DNA of 64,000 nucleotides from Erwinia sorbitola (lineage in GTDB: Bacteria; Pseudomonadota; Gammaproteobacteria; Enterobacterales; Enterobacteriaceae): NCBI RefSeq assembly GCF_009738185.1, contig NZ_CP046509.1, forward strand, positions 3,723,501 through 3,787,500. The letters are read 5' to 3'. Position 1 is the first letter of the stretch. Every line of letters starts with the position of its first letter. Below are positions 55,176 to 62,157 of this stretch, piece by piece. The notes below the pieces were generated by a model. That model did no database searches. It was not told the DNA's origin and saw nothing but the letters and a program-made list of their open reading frames with translations. A program made the translations under genes and the position numbers.

Positions 55176-55369
55176 GTCTTTTATTTCTCCAGGGGGCAGG
55201 CGTCGGCAAGGCCGACTACTCTCGTCGCACAGCGGCAGTTACGGAACCAGAACCTTCTGAAAGCATTATGCTGGCCCGCAAGCGCGACAGAATACCATTT
55301 ATTAACGGCAGGCTTCATCCCGAATTGTTTTAGGGTAAGTATCTGCTGCCCGTTACACAGGAATAATCA

Positions 55370-56341
55370 TTACTCTTCCTGATGCAGCAGCTGGATCACA
55401 CGCGCATGCTCACCGGCATCAAGGCAGACAAACTCCGGCAGGAGGCTGGCGGCGGCCTGCTTCAGGGCATCAATCAGTGCCAGAACGCTGGGACGCGGCG
55501 GCTTTGACTGCGGCGTGGTGACGCCAAAATAATAGGGGATCTCCACATCCAGCTCTCTGATCGCCACGCCCGCCACGGGTAAGCCATAAGCGGTGACCGG
55601 TTCAAGTATCGCCACGCCTAAACCAGAACGAATGCAGGCCAGAATATTGACCGATGAGTTGGTTTCAATCACCCCCGCCGGTTTAACCCGCGCCTTGCGC
55701 AATACCTGTTCATAACGCCTGCGCAGACGATAAGGGTTATAGGGAGTAATCAACTTACGCGACATCAAATCGCTTAACAGCACCTGTCCTTTTTGCGCCA
55801 GCGGGTCATCTTCGCGCAACGCAATCACGCAGCGCGACTGGCCGATCCAGTGCACCTGAGCGCCCTGATGCTCCAGCGGCAGGCTGCTGATACCCAGCTC
55901 GGCCTTGCCGGTAATAATGGCATGTGCGGTCTGTTCGGCGGAGTCACTCAGGATCTGCACGGAATCATCCAGATTTATCAGCGCCAGCGCCTCAGGCAGC
56001 AGGCCGGAAGACATCGAGGGCGTGGCAGCAATCAGCAGCGGCGTTTTCTCTTCTTTCCAGATCTCATTGGCGCGCAGACGAATCTGTTGCAGCGAGGTCA
56101 GCGCCGTCGCCACGTATTCGTGCAGACGTAATGCCTGCTCCGTCGGGTAAATCCTTGGCCCGTTTCGCAGAAACAGCGGATACCCGAGGGTGTTCTCCAG
56201 ATCCTGAATCAGCCGCGATACCGCCGGTTGCGAACGCTGCAATACTTTGGCTGCCGCTGTCACACTCCCGGACGAAATGACCGCTGAGAAAGCCTGAAGC
56301 TGGCGAAGATCAAGATCGTTAAGTGAAGCTATGTTCTGCAT
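55370..56341 (-). CDS. LysR-type transcriptional regulator of the divergent oxidoreductase-ABC operon
   Basis: 323 residues: an N-terminal winged helix-turn-helix (LDLRQLQAFSAVISSGSVTAAAKVLQRSQPAVSRLIQDLE, a standard LysR head) and a type 2 periplasmic-binding-like effector domain from about residue 98 (LIAATPSMSSGLLPEALALI, GVAILEPVTAYG). AAGGA stands eight bases before the ATG. It is divergent from the flavoprotein gene with a 130-bp intergenic region containing two perfect palindromes, so by LysR custom it probably controls that operon in response to its substrate. Effector unknown. Confidence 0.92.
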   Translation of the reverse strand: MQNIASLNDLDLRQLQAFSAVISSGSVTAAAKVLQRSQPAVSRLIQDLENTLGYPLFLRNGPRIYPTEQALRLHEYVATALTSLQQIRLRANEIWKEEKTPLLIAATPSMSSGLLPEALALINLDDSVQILSDSAEQTAHAIITGKAELGISSLPLEHQGAQVHWIGQSRCVIALREDDPLAQKGQVLLSDLMSRKLITPYNPYRLRRRYEQVLRKARVKPAGVIETNSSVNILACIRSGLGVAILEPVTAYGLPVAGVAIRELDVEIPYYFGVTTPQSKPPRPSVLALIDALKQAAASLLPEFVCLDAGEHARVIQLLHQEE

Positions 56342-56396
56342 CCGGGGGATCCTTTTTTTCAGCAGCCATAATTATCTAGTGCATTTTTTGAATAAG

Positions 56397-56423
56397 CTAA
56401 TTATTAATTAGTATTAAGAATAC
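56397..56423. promoter_or_regulatory. candidate LysR operator in the divergent promoter region
   Basis: CTAATTATTAATTAG (56397-56411) is a perfect 7-1-7 palindrome and contains a T-N11-A spacing (56398, 56410). GTATTAAGAATAC (56411-56423) is a second perfect palindrome (5-3-5) that shares its first base with the last of the first. Both lie between the LysR gene and the operon it faces. Confidence 0.55.
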
Positions 56424-56471
56424 ACATACATACTAATTCATAATGCGTTTTACATATACTACGAGGGCTTA

Positions 56472-57938
56472 ATGATGTCAGCAGAGAGTAGCAACAAAAC
56501 CGGTCTGGACGCGCTTGAAAAAAGGCTGTCTGAGGATTTGTCTTTGCTGGAACTGCCCGCGAAATCCTGGGTGCCCGCACGTCAGTATAATGGCGCTCCC
56601 GTCCGCGACGTGGTCGTGATCGGTGGCGGTATGTGTGGTCTGGCGGCAACAGCGAAGCTGATTCTCAGCGGGATCGATAACGTCGTCGCCTACGATGCGG
56701 CACCTTCCGGTCTGGAAGGGCCGTGGGTGACGTTTGCCCGCATGGAAACGCTGCGTTCTCCTAAAACCCTGCACGGCCCGGCTCTGGGCCTGCCGCAGCT
56801 CACCTTCCGTGCCTGGTTTACAGCGCAGTGGGGAGATGAAGCCTGGGCGTCACTGGATAAAATTCCTAAAAATCAGTGGATGGATTATCTCATCTGGTAT
56901 CGCCAGGTTCTGGCGCTGCCGGTACGAAATAATGTGCGGATGACCGGCATTTCTGCCGCCGGGGATCTGATTGCCCTCGATCTCGACGGTGCCGAGAGCG
57001 GCCGCGTTTATACCCGCCACCTGGTTCTGGCAACCGGCCGCTCCGGACTGGGCGGTTTTGCGGTTCCCGAATCTCTCCAGGGCGTTGATCGCTCGCTCTG
57101 GTCACACTCCGCCGATGATATCGATTTCACCGCGCTGCGCGGCAAACGACTGGCGGTGATCGGGGCAGGCGCCTCGTCGATGGATAACGCCGCTGCGGCG
57201 CTGGAGTCCGGCGCTGGGTCTGTTGACCTGCTGATCCGCCGTAAAGAGATGCCGCGCATTAACAAGATGACCGGCATCGGCAGCCAGGGAGTGGTGCACG
57301 GGATGCATCTGCTGCCCGACGCATGGAAATGGAAGTTTGTTGACTATACCAACACCACCCAGACGCCACCGCCACGCTCTTCTACGCTGCGCGTCTCCCG
57401 TCATGCGAATGCACGCTTCCTGCTGGACTGCGGCATCAAAACGGTAAATGAGGAAGCGGGTGAACTGCTGATCGACACCACGCAAGGGCCGCTGCGCTAC
57501 GATTTCCTGATTGCTGCAACGGGCTTTACCAACGACTTTAACGGCCGCCCGGAGTTTGCCGCCATCGCGCCGCATATCCGTACCTGGGCGGACGGGCGCT
57601 ACACGCCGGAGATGGGCGCGCCGCGACCTGGAATGCTGGCTTCCCCCGATCTCGGGCCGGGCTTTGAATTCCGCGAGCGCATATCCGGTTCCTGCCCGAT
57701 GCTGGCAAAGATTCACTGCTTCAACGATGCCGCCATGCTGACGCACGGTAAAGTTTCCGGCGATATTCCGGCGGTCAGCGCCGGAGCCGATCGTCTGGTG
57801 CGGGGCATTGCTTCCGCGCTATTTGCTGACGATGTCGACACACATTTCGCCAGTCTGGTGGCATACGACATCCCAGAACTGCTGGGAGATGAATGGACTG
57901 ACTCCACTCCCCAACTACAGAAGGATAATGCATTGTGA
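56472..57938 (+). CDS. FAD/NAD(P)-binding oxidoreductase (flavin monooxygenase-like)
   Basis: 488 residues with two dinucleotide-binding sites: GGGMCG at 51-56 (FAD, preceded by VRDVVVI) and GAGASS at 231-236 (NADPH, preceded by RLAVI). LATG at 186-189 and AATGFTNDF at 348-356 are the ATG-type motifs of flavin-containing and N-hydroxylating monooxygenases. It probably oxidises a small molecule with O2 and NAD(P)H in the cytoplasm. First gene of a run with two AhpD-fold proteins and an ABC importer; the downstream gene overlaps by 4 bp. Two ATGs are adjacent; the second (56475) is better spaced from GAGGG. Substrate unknown. Confidence 0.85.
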   Translation: MMSAESSNKTGLDALEKRLSEDLSLLELPAKSWVPARQYNGAPVRDVVVIGGGMCGLAATAKLILSGIDNVVAYDAAPSGLEGPWVTFARMETLRSPKTLHGPALGLPQLTFRAWFTAQWGDEAWASLDKIPKNQWMDYLIWYRQVLALPVRNNVRMTGISAAGDLIALDLDGAESGRVYTRHLVLATGRSGLGGFAVPESLQGVDRSLWSHSADDIDFTALRGKRLAVIGAGASSMDNAAAALESGAGSVDLLIRRKEMPRINKMTGIGSQGVVHGMHLLPDAWKWKFVDYTNTTQTPPPRSSTLRVSRHANARFLLDCGIKTVNEEAGELLIDTTQGPLRYDFLIAATGFTNDFNGRPEFAAIAPHIRTWADGRYTPEMGAPRPGMLASPDLGPGFEFRERISGSCPMLAKIHCFNDAAMLTHGKVSGDIPAVSAGADRLVRGIASALFADDVDTHFASLVAYDIPELLGDEWTDSTPQLQKDNAL

Positions 57939-58417
57939 TTGATGCTATCGATAAGGCGGCGGGCCTTGATGCAGAAGATGCGCTGTACGGCACCCGACGC
58001 TTTCGCCCGGAGTTTGTAGAGGGTGCCGAACTGTGCCGTCTCTCTGTGCTGCACCCGGAAAACGATCAGGGTCTGTCTACCGACTGGCGTCTTGCCGTGG
58101 CGTTGCGCATCGCAACCCTGAATGACGATGCGGCACTGGTAGCGCAGTACAGCACACAGCTGGCGGAGTTCACCCCTGATGCCGCGCTGTTCGACTTTGC
58201 CCGGGGGGCGACGCCGCCGGATGAACCGCTGGCGACCCTCGCCCGTCATGTTGACCTCGTCACCCTGACTCCGGGTAAGGCTGATGCGGGTACCGTCGCA
58301 CGGCTGGATGCAGCTGGATGGAATAATCCGCAAATCGTCGCGCTCTCCGAGCTGATCGCCTTTGTGAATTTTCAGACCAAAGTGGCCAGCGGTTTGCGCC
58401 TGATGAGGATCTCATGA
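57935..58417 (+). CDS. CMD/AhpD-fold protein without the catalytic cysteines
   Basis: 160 residues, GTG start giving a 4-bp GTGA overlap with the flavoprotein stop. The helical pattern and the C-terminal SELIAFVNFQTKVASGLRLM fit the carboxymuconolactone-decarboxylase/AhpD fold; I recall similar proteins as the CMD-domain Avi_7170-type family, found beside an AhpD-domain partner, as here. The CxxC-xxx-H motif is absent (only one Cys, in AELCRLSV), so it is probably a non-redox subunit. It likely pairs with the next gene's product. Function unproven. Confidence 0.7.
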   Translation: MIDAIDKAAGLDAEDALYGTRRFRPEFVEGAELCRLSVLHPENDQGLSTDWRLAVALRIATLNDDAALVAQYSTQLAEFTPDAALFDFARGATPPDEPLATLARHVDLVTLTPGKADAGTVARLDAAGWNNPQIVALSELIAFVNFQTKVASGLRLMRIS

Positions 58418-58980
58418 TCCCTTCCGTTACCCTGAAGCCACTGAGCTGGCATCCGTATATCACCCCGGTGGAAGTGGCAGATGCCACCCCGGCACAGATT
58501 GAGGCGATGAAGGTCACGCCGTCCAATAAAAAAGTCTCGGAATATGTCCGCACGCTGGCGCACGACCCGGAAAGTTATGTCGCCCGCACGGTGCTGTTTA
58601 ACGCCATTATGTATGTCGATGGCGGACTCCCGCACGCCGACCGTGAGCTGGGTGCGCTGGGAGCTTCCATGGTCAATGGCTGCAAGTTCTGCGCCGTGGT
58701 TCATGCGCGCCGTCACTCCGGTCTGACTAAGAACAGCAGCGTGGTGAGTGCGCTCTATTTCGCCAGGCCCGAACAGCTCGGCCCGCGTGATGCGGCCATT
58801 TACCATTTTGCCCGCCAGCTGTCGGCAGTGCCGTCGCAGGCGACAGAGGAAGATATTATCCGCCTGCGATCCGTCGGCATGAATGACGTTGATATTGTCG
58901 ATCTGATCCACGCCATCTCCATCTTCGGCTGGGCAAACCGTCTGATGCACGTTCTCGGCCATGCCGATAGCGGCAGCTAA
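58414..58980 (+). CDS. alkylhydroperoxidase (AhpD)-domain protein
   Basis: 188 residues. Glu78-x11-Cys90-x2-Cys93-x3-His97 (within ELGALGASMVNGCKFC and AVVH) reproduces the spacing of the catalytic Glu118, Cys130, Cys133 and His137 of mycobacterial AhpD, so a thiol-dependent peroxidase or related redox activity is plausible. I recall close relatives as the Avi_7169-type alkylhydroperoxidase-domain family. The ATG overlaps the previous stop (ATGA). It follows a flavoprotein that could produce peroxide or an oxidised intermediate. Fold firm, substrate unknown. Confidence 0.82.
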   Translation: MIPSVTLKPLSWHPYITPVEVADATPAQIEAMKVTPSNKKVSEYVRTLAHDPESYVARTVLFNAIMYVDGGLPHADRELGALGASMVNGCKFCAVVHARRHSGLTKNSSVVSALYFARPEQLGPRDAAIYHFARQLSAVPSQATEEDIIRLRSVGMNDVDIVDLIHAISIFGWANRLMHVLGHADSGS

Positions 58981-59018
58981 AGCGACTTAACGCCAACTGC
59001 GCCAGGAAACTGACCAAT

Positions 59019-59759
59019 ATGCTTGAACTGAACAATATAAAGCTCGCCTACGGCAGCTCACCCATTTTGAAAGGCGTTAATCTCTCGGTAAAACGTGGGG
59101 ATGTGCTGTCGATTATCGGCCCAAGCGGTACCGGCAAGACTACGCTGCTGCGCTGCATCAACTATCTGGCAAAGCCCTCTTCCGGCAGCATCACTTTCGA
59201 TCAGATTCGCATGGATTATCAGTCTGTGGATAAAGCCGCAGTGCAGGCCATCCGTCTGCGCACGGCGATGGTATTCCAGCAGTTTAACGTGTTCAAAAAT
59301 ATGACGGTGATCCAGAACGTTATGGATCCGCTGATCGTCGTACAGCGTAAATCAGCTGATGAAGCGCGCAAAATAGCGCTGGAAGAGCTGGATCGCGTTG
59401 GCCTGTCTGACAAGCGCGACCACTATCCCTCGCAGCTCTCCGGCGGACAGTTACAGAGAACCGGCATTGCCCGCGCGCTGGCAGTACGCCCGGATGTCAT
59501 TCTCTTTGATGAGCCGACCTCCTCGCTGGATCCGGAACTGGTCGGCGAAGTGCTGAAGGTGATCAAAGACGTCACCTCATCCGGCATCACCTCACTGCTG
59601 GTCACCCACGAGATGCAATTTGCTAAAAACGTCTCAAACCGCATCGTGTTTATGGATCAGGGCATTGTCGCGGCTGAAGGCAGCCCGGCGGAGATTTTCG
59701 ACACTCCCGCCAATCCGCGACTCGCGCAATTCCTTACGTCCGAAACGTCACTCTACTAA
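59019..59759 (+). CDS. polar amino acid-type ABC transporter ATPase
   Basis: 246 residues of the HisP/GlnQ type: Walker A IIGPSGTGKTTLLRCINYL, Q-loop MVFQQFNVFKNMTVIQN, signature QLSGGQLQRTGIARALA (QLQR where most relatives have QQQR), Walker B VILFDEPTSSLDPE and switch His in LLVTHEMQFAKN. Follows the AhpD-domain gene by 38 bases and precedes the binding protein by 19, so it belongs to the same operon and powers the two permeases downstream. Confidence 0.9.
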   Translation: MLELNNIKLAYGSSPILKGVNLSVKRGDVLSIIGPSGTGKTTLLRCINYLAKPSSGSITFDQIRMDYQSVDKAAVQAIRLRTAMVFQQFNVFKNMTVIQNVMDPLIVVQRKSADEARKIALEELDRVGLSDKRDHYPSQLSGGQLQRTGIARALAVRPDVILFDEPTSSLDPELVGEVLKVIKDVTSSGITSLLVTHEMQFAKNVSNRIVFMDQGIVAAEGSPAEIFDTPANPRLAQFLTSETSLY

Positions 59760-59778
59760 TAATACAAGGATAAAAAAA

Positions 59779-60609
59779 ATGCCTGCAAACGCATCTACCT
59801 TCCGTCGTCGCCTGACTCTGGCGTTACTTGGCGGTGTGGCCATCGCTGCCTCAAGCATCGGTTCTGTCTACGCGCAGACGCCGGTACGCGTCATTAAAGT
59901 CGCCACGGCGGCAGAATCTAAACCGCTCTCATGGGGCGCTATCGGCCATGAACCTCAGGGTTATGAGCCTGACCTGCTGCGGGCGATCAACGCCAGGCTT
60001 CCGCAGTACCGCTTTGTGCTGGAAGGCGCGGCGGATATTGCTCAGGAAACCGGCCTCGCAACCGGCAAATACGATATGGCAACCGGCGGCTTTTATACCG
60101 CTCCGGCACGCAGTAAACAGTTCCTGATCCCGGCCACCCCGATGGGTGCCAGCCTGATGAAAATCTACAGCCGTAAAGAGAGCAATATCAACACCATGAA
60201 GGATCTGGTGGGTAAGAAAATTGTTCCGGTTACCGCTGGCGGTGGCGTCTACAAGTTCGTCACTCAGTGGCAGCAGGAGAACCCGGACTCTGCGGTGAAA
60301 ATTTCCGCCTCCAGCGCCGGGATCCCTTATCCGGATCGCCTGAAGGAAGTACAGCGCGGCAAGTATGATGCCCTGATTCTGCCTTCCAATCTGGGTGAGC
60401 AGGCGGTAATCGATAACCAGAAGCTGGATATCAAAGCCAGCGAGCCGGTAGCCACTAACAATACCTATGTGCTGATCCACCGCTCAGACGAAAACCAGCG
60501 CCTGGCAAATGACGTTAACGATGCGCTTAAGTCGCTGAAAGAGGATGGCACCTTCGACAAACTGTCGCAGAAATGGTTTGGCGAAGACGTGGTTAAGTAC
60601 ATCAAGTAA
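59779..60609 (+). CDS. periplasmic substrate-binding protein of an amino acid-type ABC importer
   Basis: 276 residues, family 3 solute-binding fold. The N terminus has a signal peptide (basic FRRRLTLALLGGVAIAAS stretch, cleavage after VYAQ region). EPQGYEPDLLRAINARLPQY is the usual GYDVDLL-type ligand-site segment, and MATGGFYTAPARSKQF follows. The usual ligand-binding Asp/Arg pattern of true amino acid binders is not obvious, so the ligand may be a modified amino acid, amine or sulfur compound. AAGGA stands upstream of the ATG at 59779; the open frame continues 53 residues upstream inside the ATPase gene. Confidence 0.87.
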   Translation: MPANASTFRRRLTLALLGGVAIAASSIGSVYAQTPVRVIKVATAAESKPLSWGAIGHEPQGYEPDLLRAINARLPQYRFVLEGAADIAQETGLATGKYDMATGGFYTAPARSKQFLIPATPMGASLMKIYSRKESNINTMKDLVGKKIVPVTAGGGVYKFVTQWQQENPDSAVKISASSAGIPYPDRLKEVQRGKYDALILPSNLGEQAVIDNQKLDIKASEPVATNNTYVLIHRSDENQRLANDVNDALKSLKEDGTFDKLSQKWFGEDVVKYIK

Positions 60610-60683
60610 CGCGAACGCGAAACAGTGCCCGGCGTTGTTGGGTCAACGGTCAAGGCTGACACCATTATCAGGAGTGTTTCATC

Positions 60684-61391
60684 ATGGATCTCACCGTCAT
60701 GATCCCAGAGCTACTCTCGGCCTTGCCGTTGACGCTCGCAATTATGTTTGTGGCGCTTATCGCTGGCTTTGTGCTGGCGCTGATTGCCACCACCTTCAGG
60801 ATTCGCAGGATACTGGTTATCAGCCAGCTGGCAGACCTTTACGTCTCCTATGCCCGCAGCGTACCGGTGGTATTACAGCTGTTCGTTGCTTTCTACGGAC
60901 TGCCGGTATTTGTCGCCCTGTTTGGTATGAAAGATTTTGTTTCGCCCACGCTGGCATCAATGGTGGGACTGAGCCTGTATCACGGTGGCTATCTGTCAGA
61001 GGTGATACGCCCCGCTTATCTTGCCGTTGAGCGCGGCCAGCATGATGCGGCAGACAGCCTCGGCTACAGCTTCTGGCAAAAACTGACCCGTATTGCCGGG
61101 CCGCAGGCTCTGCATATTGCCCTACCCGGTTACGGTAACGCGGTGATCTATATGATCCACAACGTGGCACTGGTGATGTATATCGGAGCCGCAGACATTA
61201 TGGCGACCGCGCATCTGGTGATGGAGCGCGATTATAACCAGTACCAGTTCAGTACCTATCTGGTACTGGGGGTGCTTTATTCCCTGCTGTGCCTGATTTC
61301 ATGGCTGATTGTGCGCGTCTTTGAACGCCGTTTCGCCCGCTACACATCGAAAACAGCACCGTCCAAAATTAAGCTCACGGCGAGCATCTGA
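60684..61391 (+). CDS. amino acid-type ABC transporter permease, first subunit
   Basis: 235 residues, HisQ/GlnP-like, about five membrane segments: LLSALPLTLAIMFVALIAGF at the start, SYARSVPVVLQLFVAFYGLP, and the EAA-type cytoplasmic loop in AADSLGYSFWQKLTRIAGPQ. It pairs with the next permease as a heterodimer. A 74-bp gap from the binding-protein gene contains CAGGAG before the ATG. Confidence 0.9.
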   Translation: MDLTVMIPELLSALPLTLAIMFVALIAGFVLALIATTFRIRRILVISQLADLYVSYARSVPVVLQLFVAFYGLPVFVALFGMKDFVSPTLASMVGLSLYHGGYLSEVIRPAYLAVERGQHDAADSLGYSFWQKLTRIAGPQALHIALPGYGNAVIYMIHNVALVMYIGAADIMATAHLVMERDYNQYQFSTYLVLGVLYSLLCLISWLIVRVFERRFARYTSKTAPSKIKLTASI

Positions 61392-61410
61392 CCGGAAAAG
61401 GTGATTAACC

Positions 61411-62103
61411 ATGTTTGATTGGGATGTTTTGCTGCCGGATTTTTTGAGCATCATGGACGCCGTGCCGTTGACGCTGATGATGGCAGTGACAATTTTTATC
61501 TTCTCCACGCTGATGGGTGGCCTGTTTGCACTGATTGAGTACCGGCGAATACCGGTGCTGCGCGAACTGGTGATCGGTTACAAAGTGGTGTTTAAAGGCG
61601 TGCCAATGGTGGTGATGATTTTCCTTGCCTACTACGGCCTGCCTCCGGCGTTGCAGTTCAGCGCCGCGCTGACAGGTATTGACTATAACGGTCACTCAAT
61701 GCCGAACTGGGTAATAATCGTCGTCGCCTTAACCGCCTGCGTGGCGGCGTTCCAGGCTGAGGTGATCAAAGGCGCGCTGAACTCCTTCGATAGCGGTCAG
61801 TCGGATGCTGCGCATTCGCTGGGTTATTCCAACGGACAGCTGTTCCGGCGGGTGCTTTTCCCTCAGGTGATCATCGCGGCGATCCCGGATTTAGCGAACT
61901 CCTTTATGGTGATCATGAAGGCGCTCTCTCTGGCCTTCGCCATTGAAGTGGTGGATATCTTTGCCCAGGCGCAGCTGACAGCGGCACTGAATTATTACTA
62001 CCTTGAAGCGTTCCTGGTGGCGGTGGTGTTCTATATGGTGATTGCTTACGTCATCACCAAAATTGCTGACAAGCTGGAGGCGGCGCTCAGAATCAGAACC
62101 TGA
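61411..62103 (+). CDS. amino acid-type ABC transporter permease, second subunit
   Basis: 230 residues, HisM-like, five membrane segments: FLSIMDAVPLTLMMAVTIFI, VVFKGVPMVVMIFLAYYGLP, and the EAA loop in AAHSLGYSNGQLFRRVLFPQ. Nineteen bases after its partner. Last gene of the operon; converges on hrpB. Confidence 0.9.
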   Translation: MFDWDVLLPDFLSIMDAVPLTLMMAVTIFIFSTLMGGLFALIEYRRIPVLRELVIGYKVVFKGVPMVVMIFLAYYGLPPALQFSAALTGIDYNGHSMPNWVIIVVALTACVAAFQAEVIKGALNSFDSGQSDAAHSLGYSNGQLFRRVLFPQVIIAAIPDLANSFMVIMKALSLAFAIEVVDIFAQAQLTAALNYYYLEAFLVAVVFYMVIAYVITKIADKLEAALRIRT

Positions 62104-62125
62104 GGGCGTTTTATCGGCAGGAATA

Positions 62126-62153
62126 CGCGCCCCGGAAGGATGCCCGGGGCGCG
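62126..62153. terminator. strong hairpin between the ABC operon and hrpB
   Basis: CGCGCCCCGG (62126-62135) and CCGGGGCGCG (62144-62153) pair perfectly over 10 GC base pairs, loop AAGGATGC. Neither flank has a T-tract, so it is either a weak terminator or a 3'-end block shared by convergent transcripts. Confidence 0.55.
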
Positions 62154-62157
62154 ACAA

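Noticed and set aside
55176..55369. GTCGGC/GCCGAC hairpin at 55202-55216 between mrcB and the LysR gene as a terminator
   Set aside because: Six-base stem, three-base loop and no T-tract on either strand; nothing else recognisable in this gap.
57102..57746. 214-codon open frame antisense to the flavoprotein gene
   Set aside because: The plus-strand frame has two intact dinucleotide-binding motifs and operon overlaps; the antisense product has no recognisable feature.
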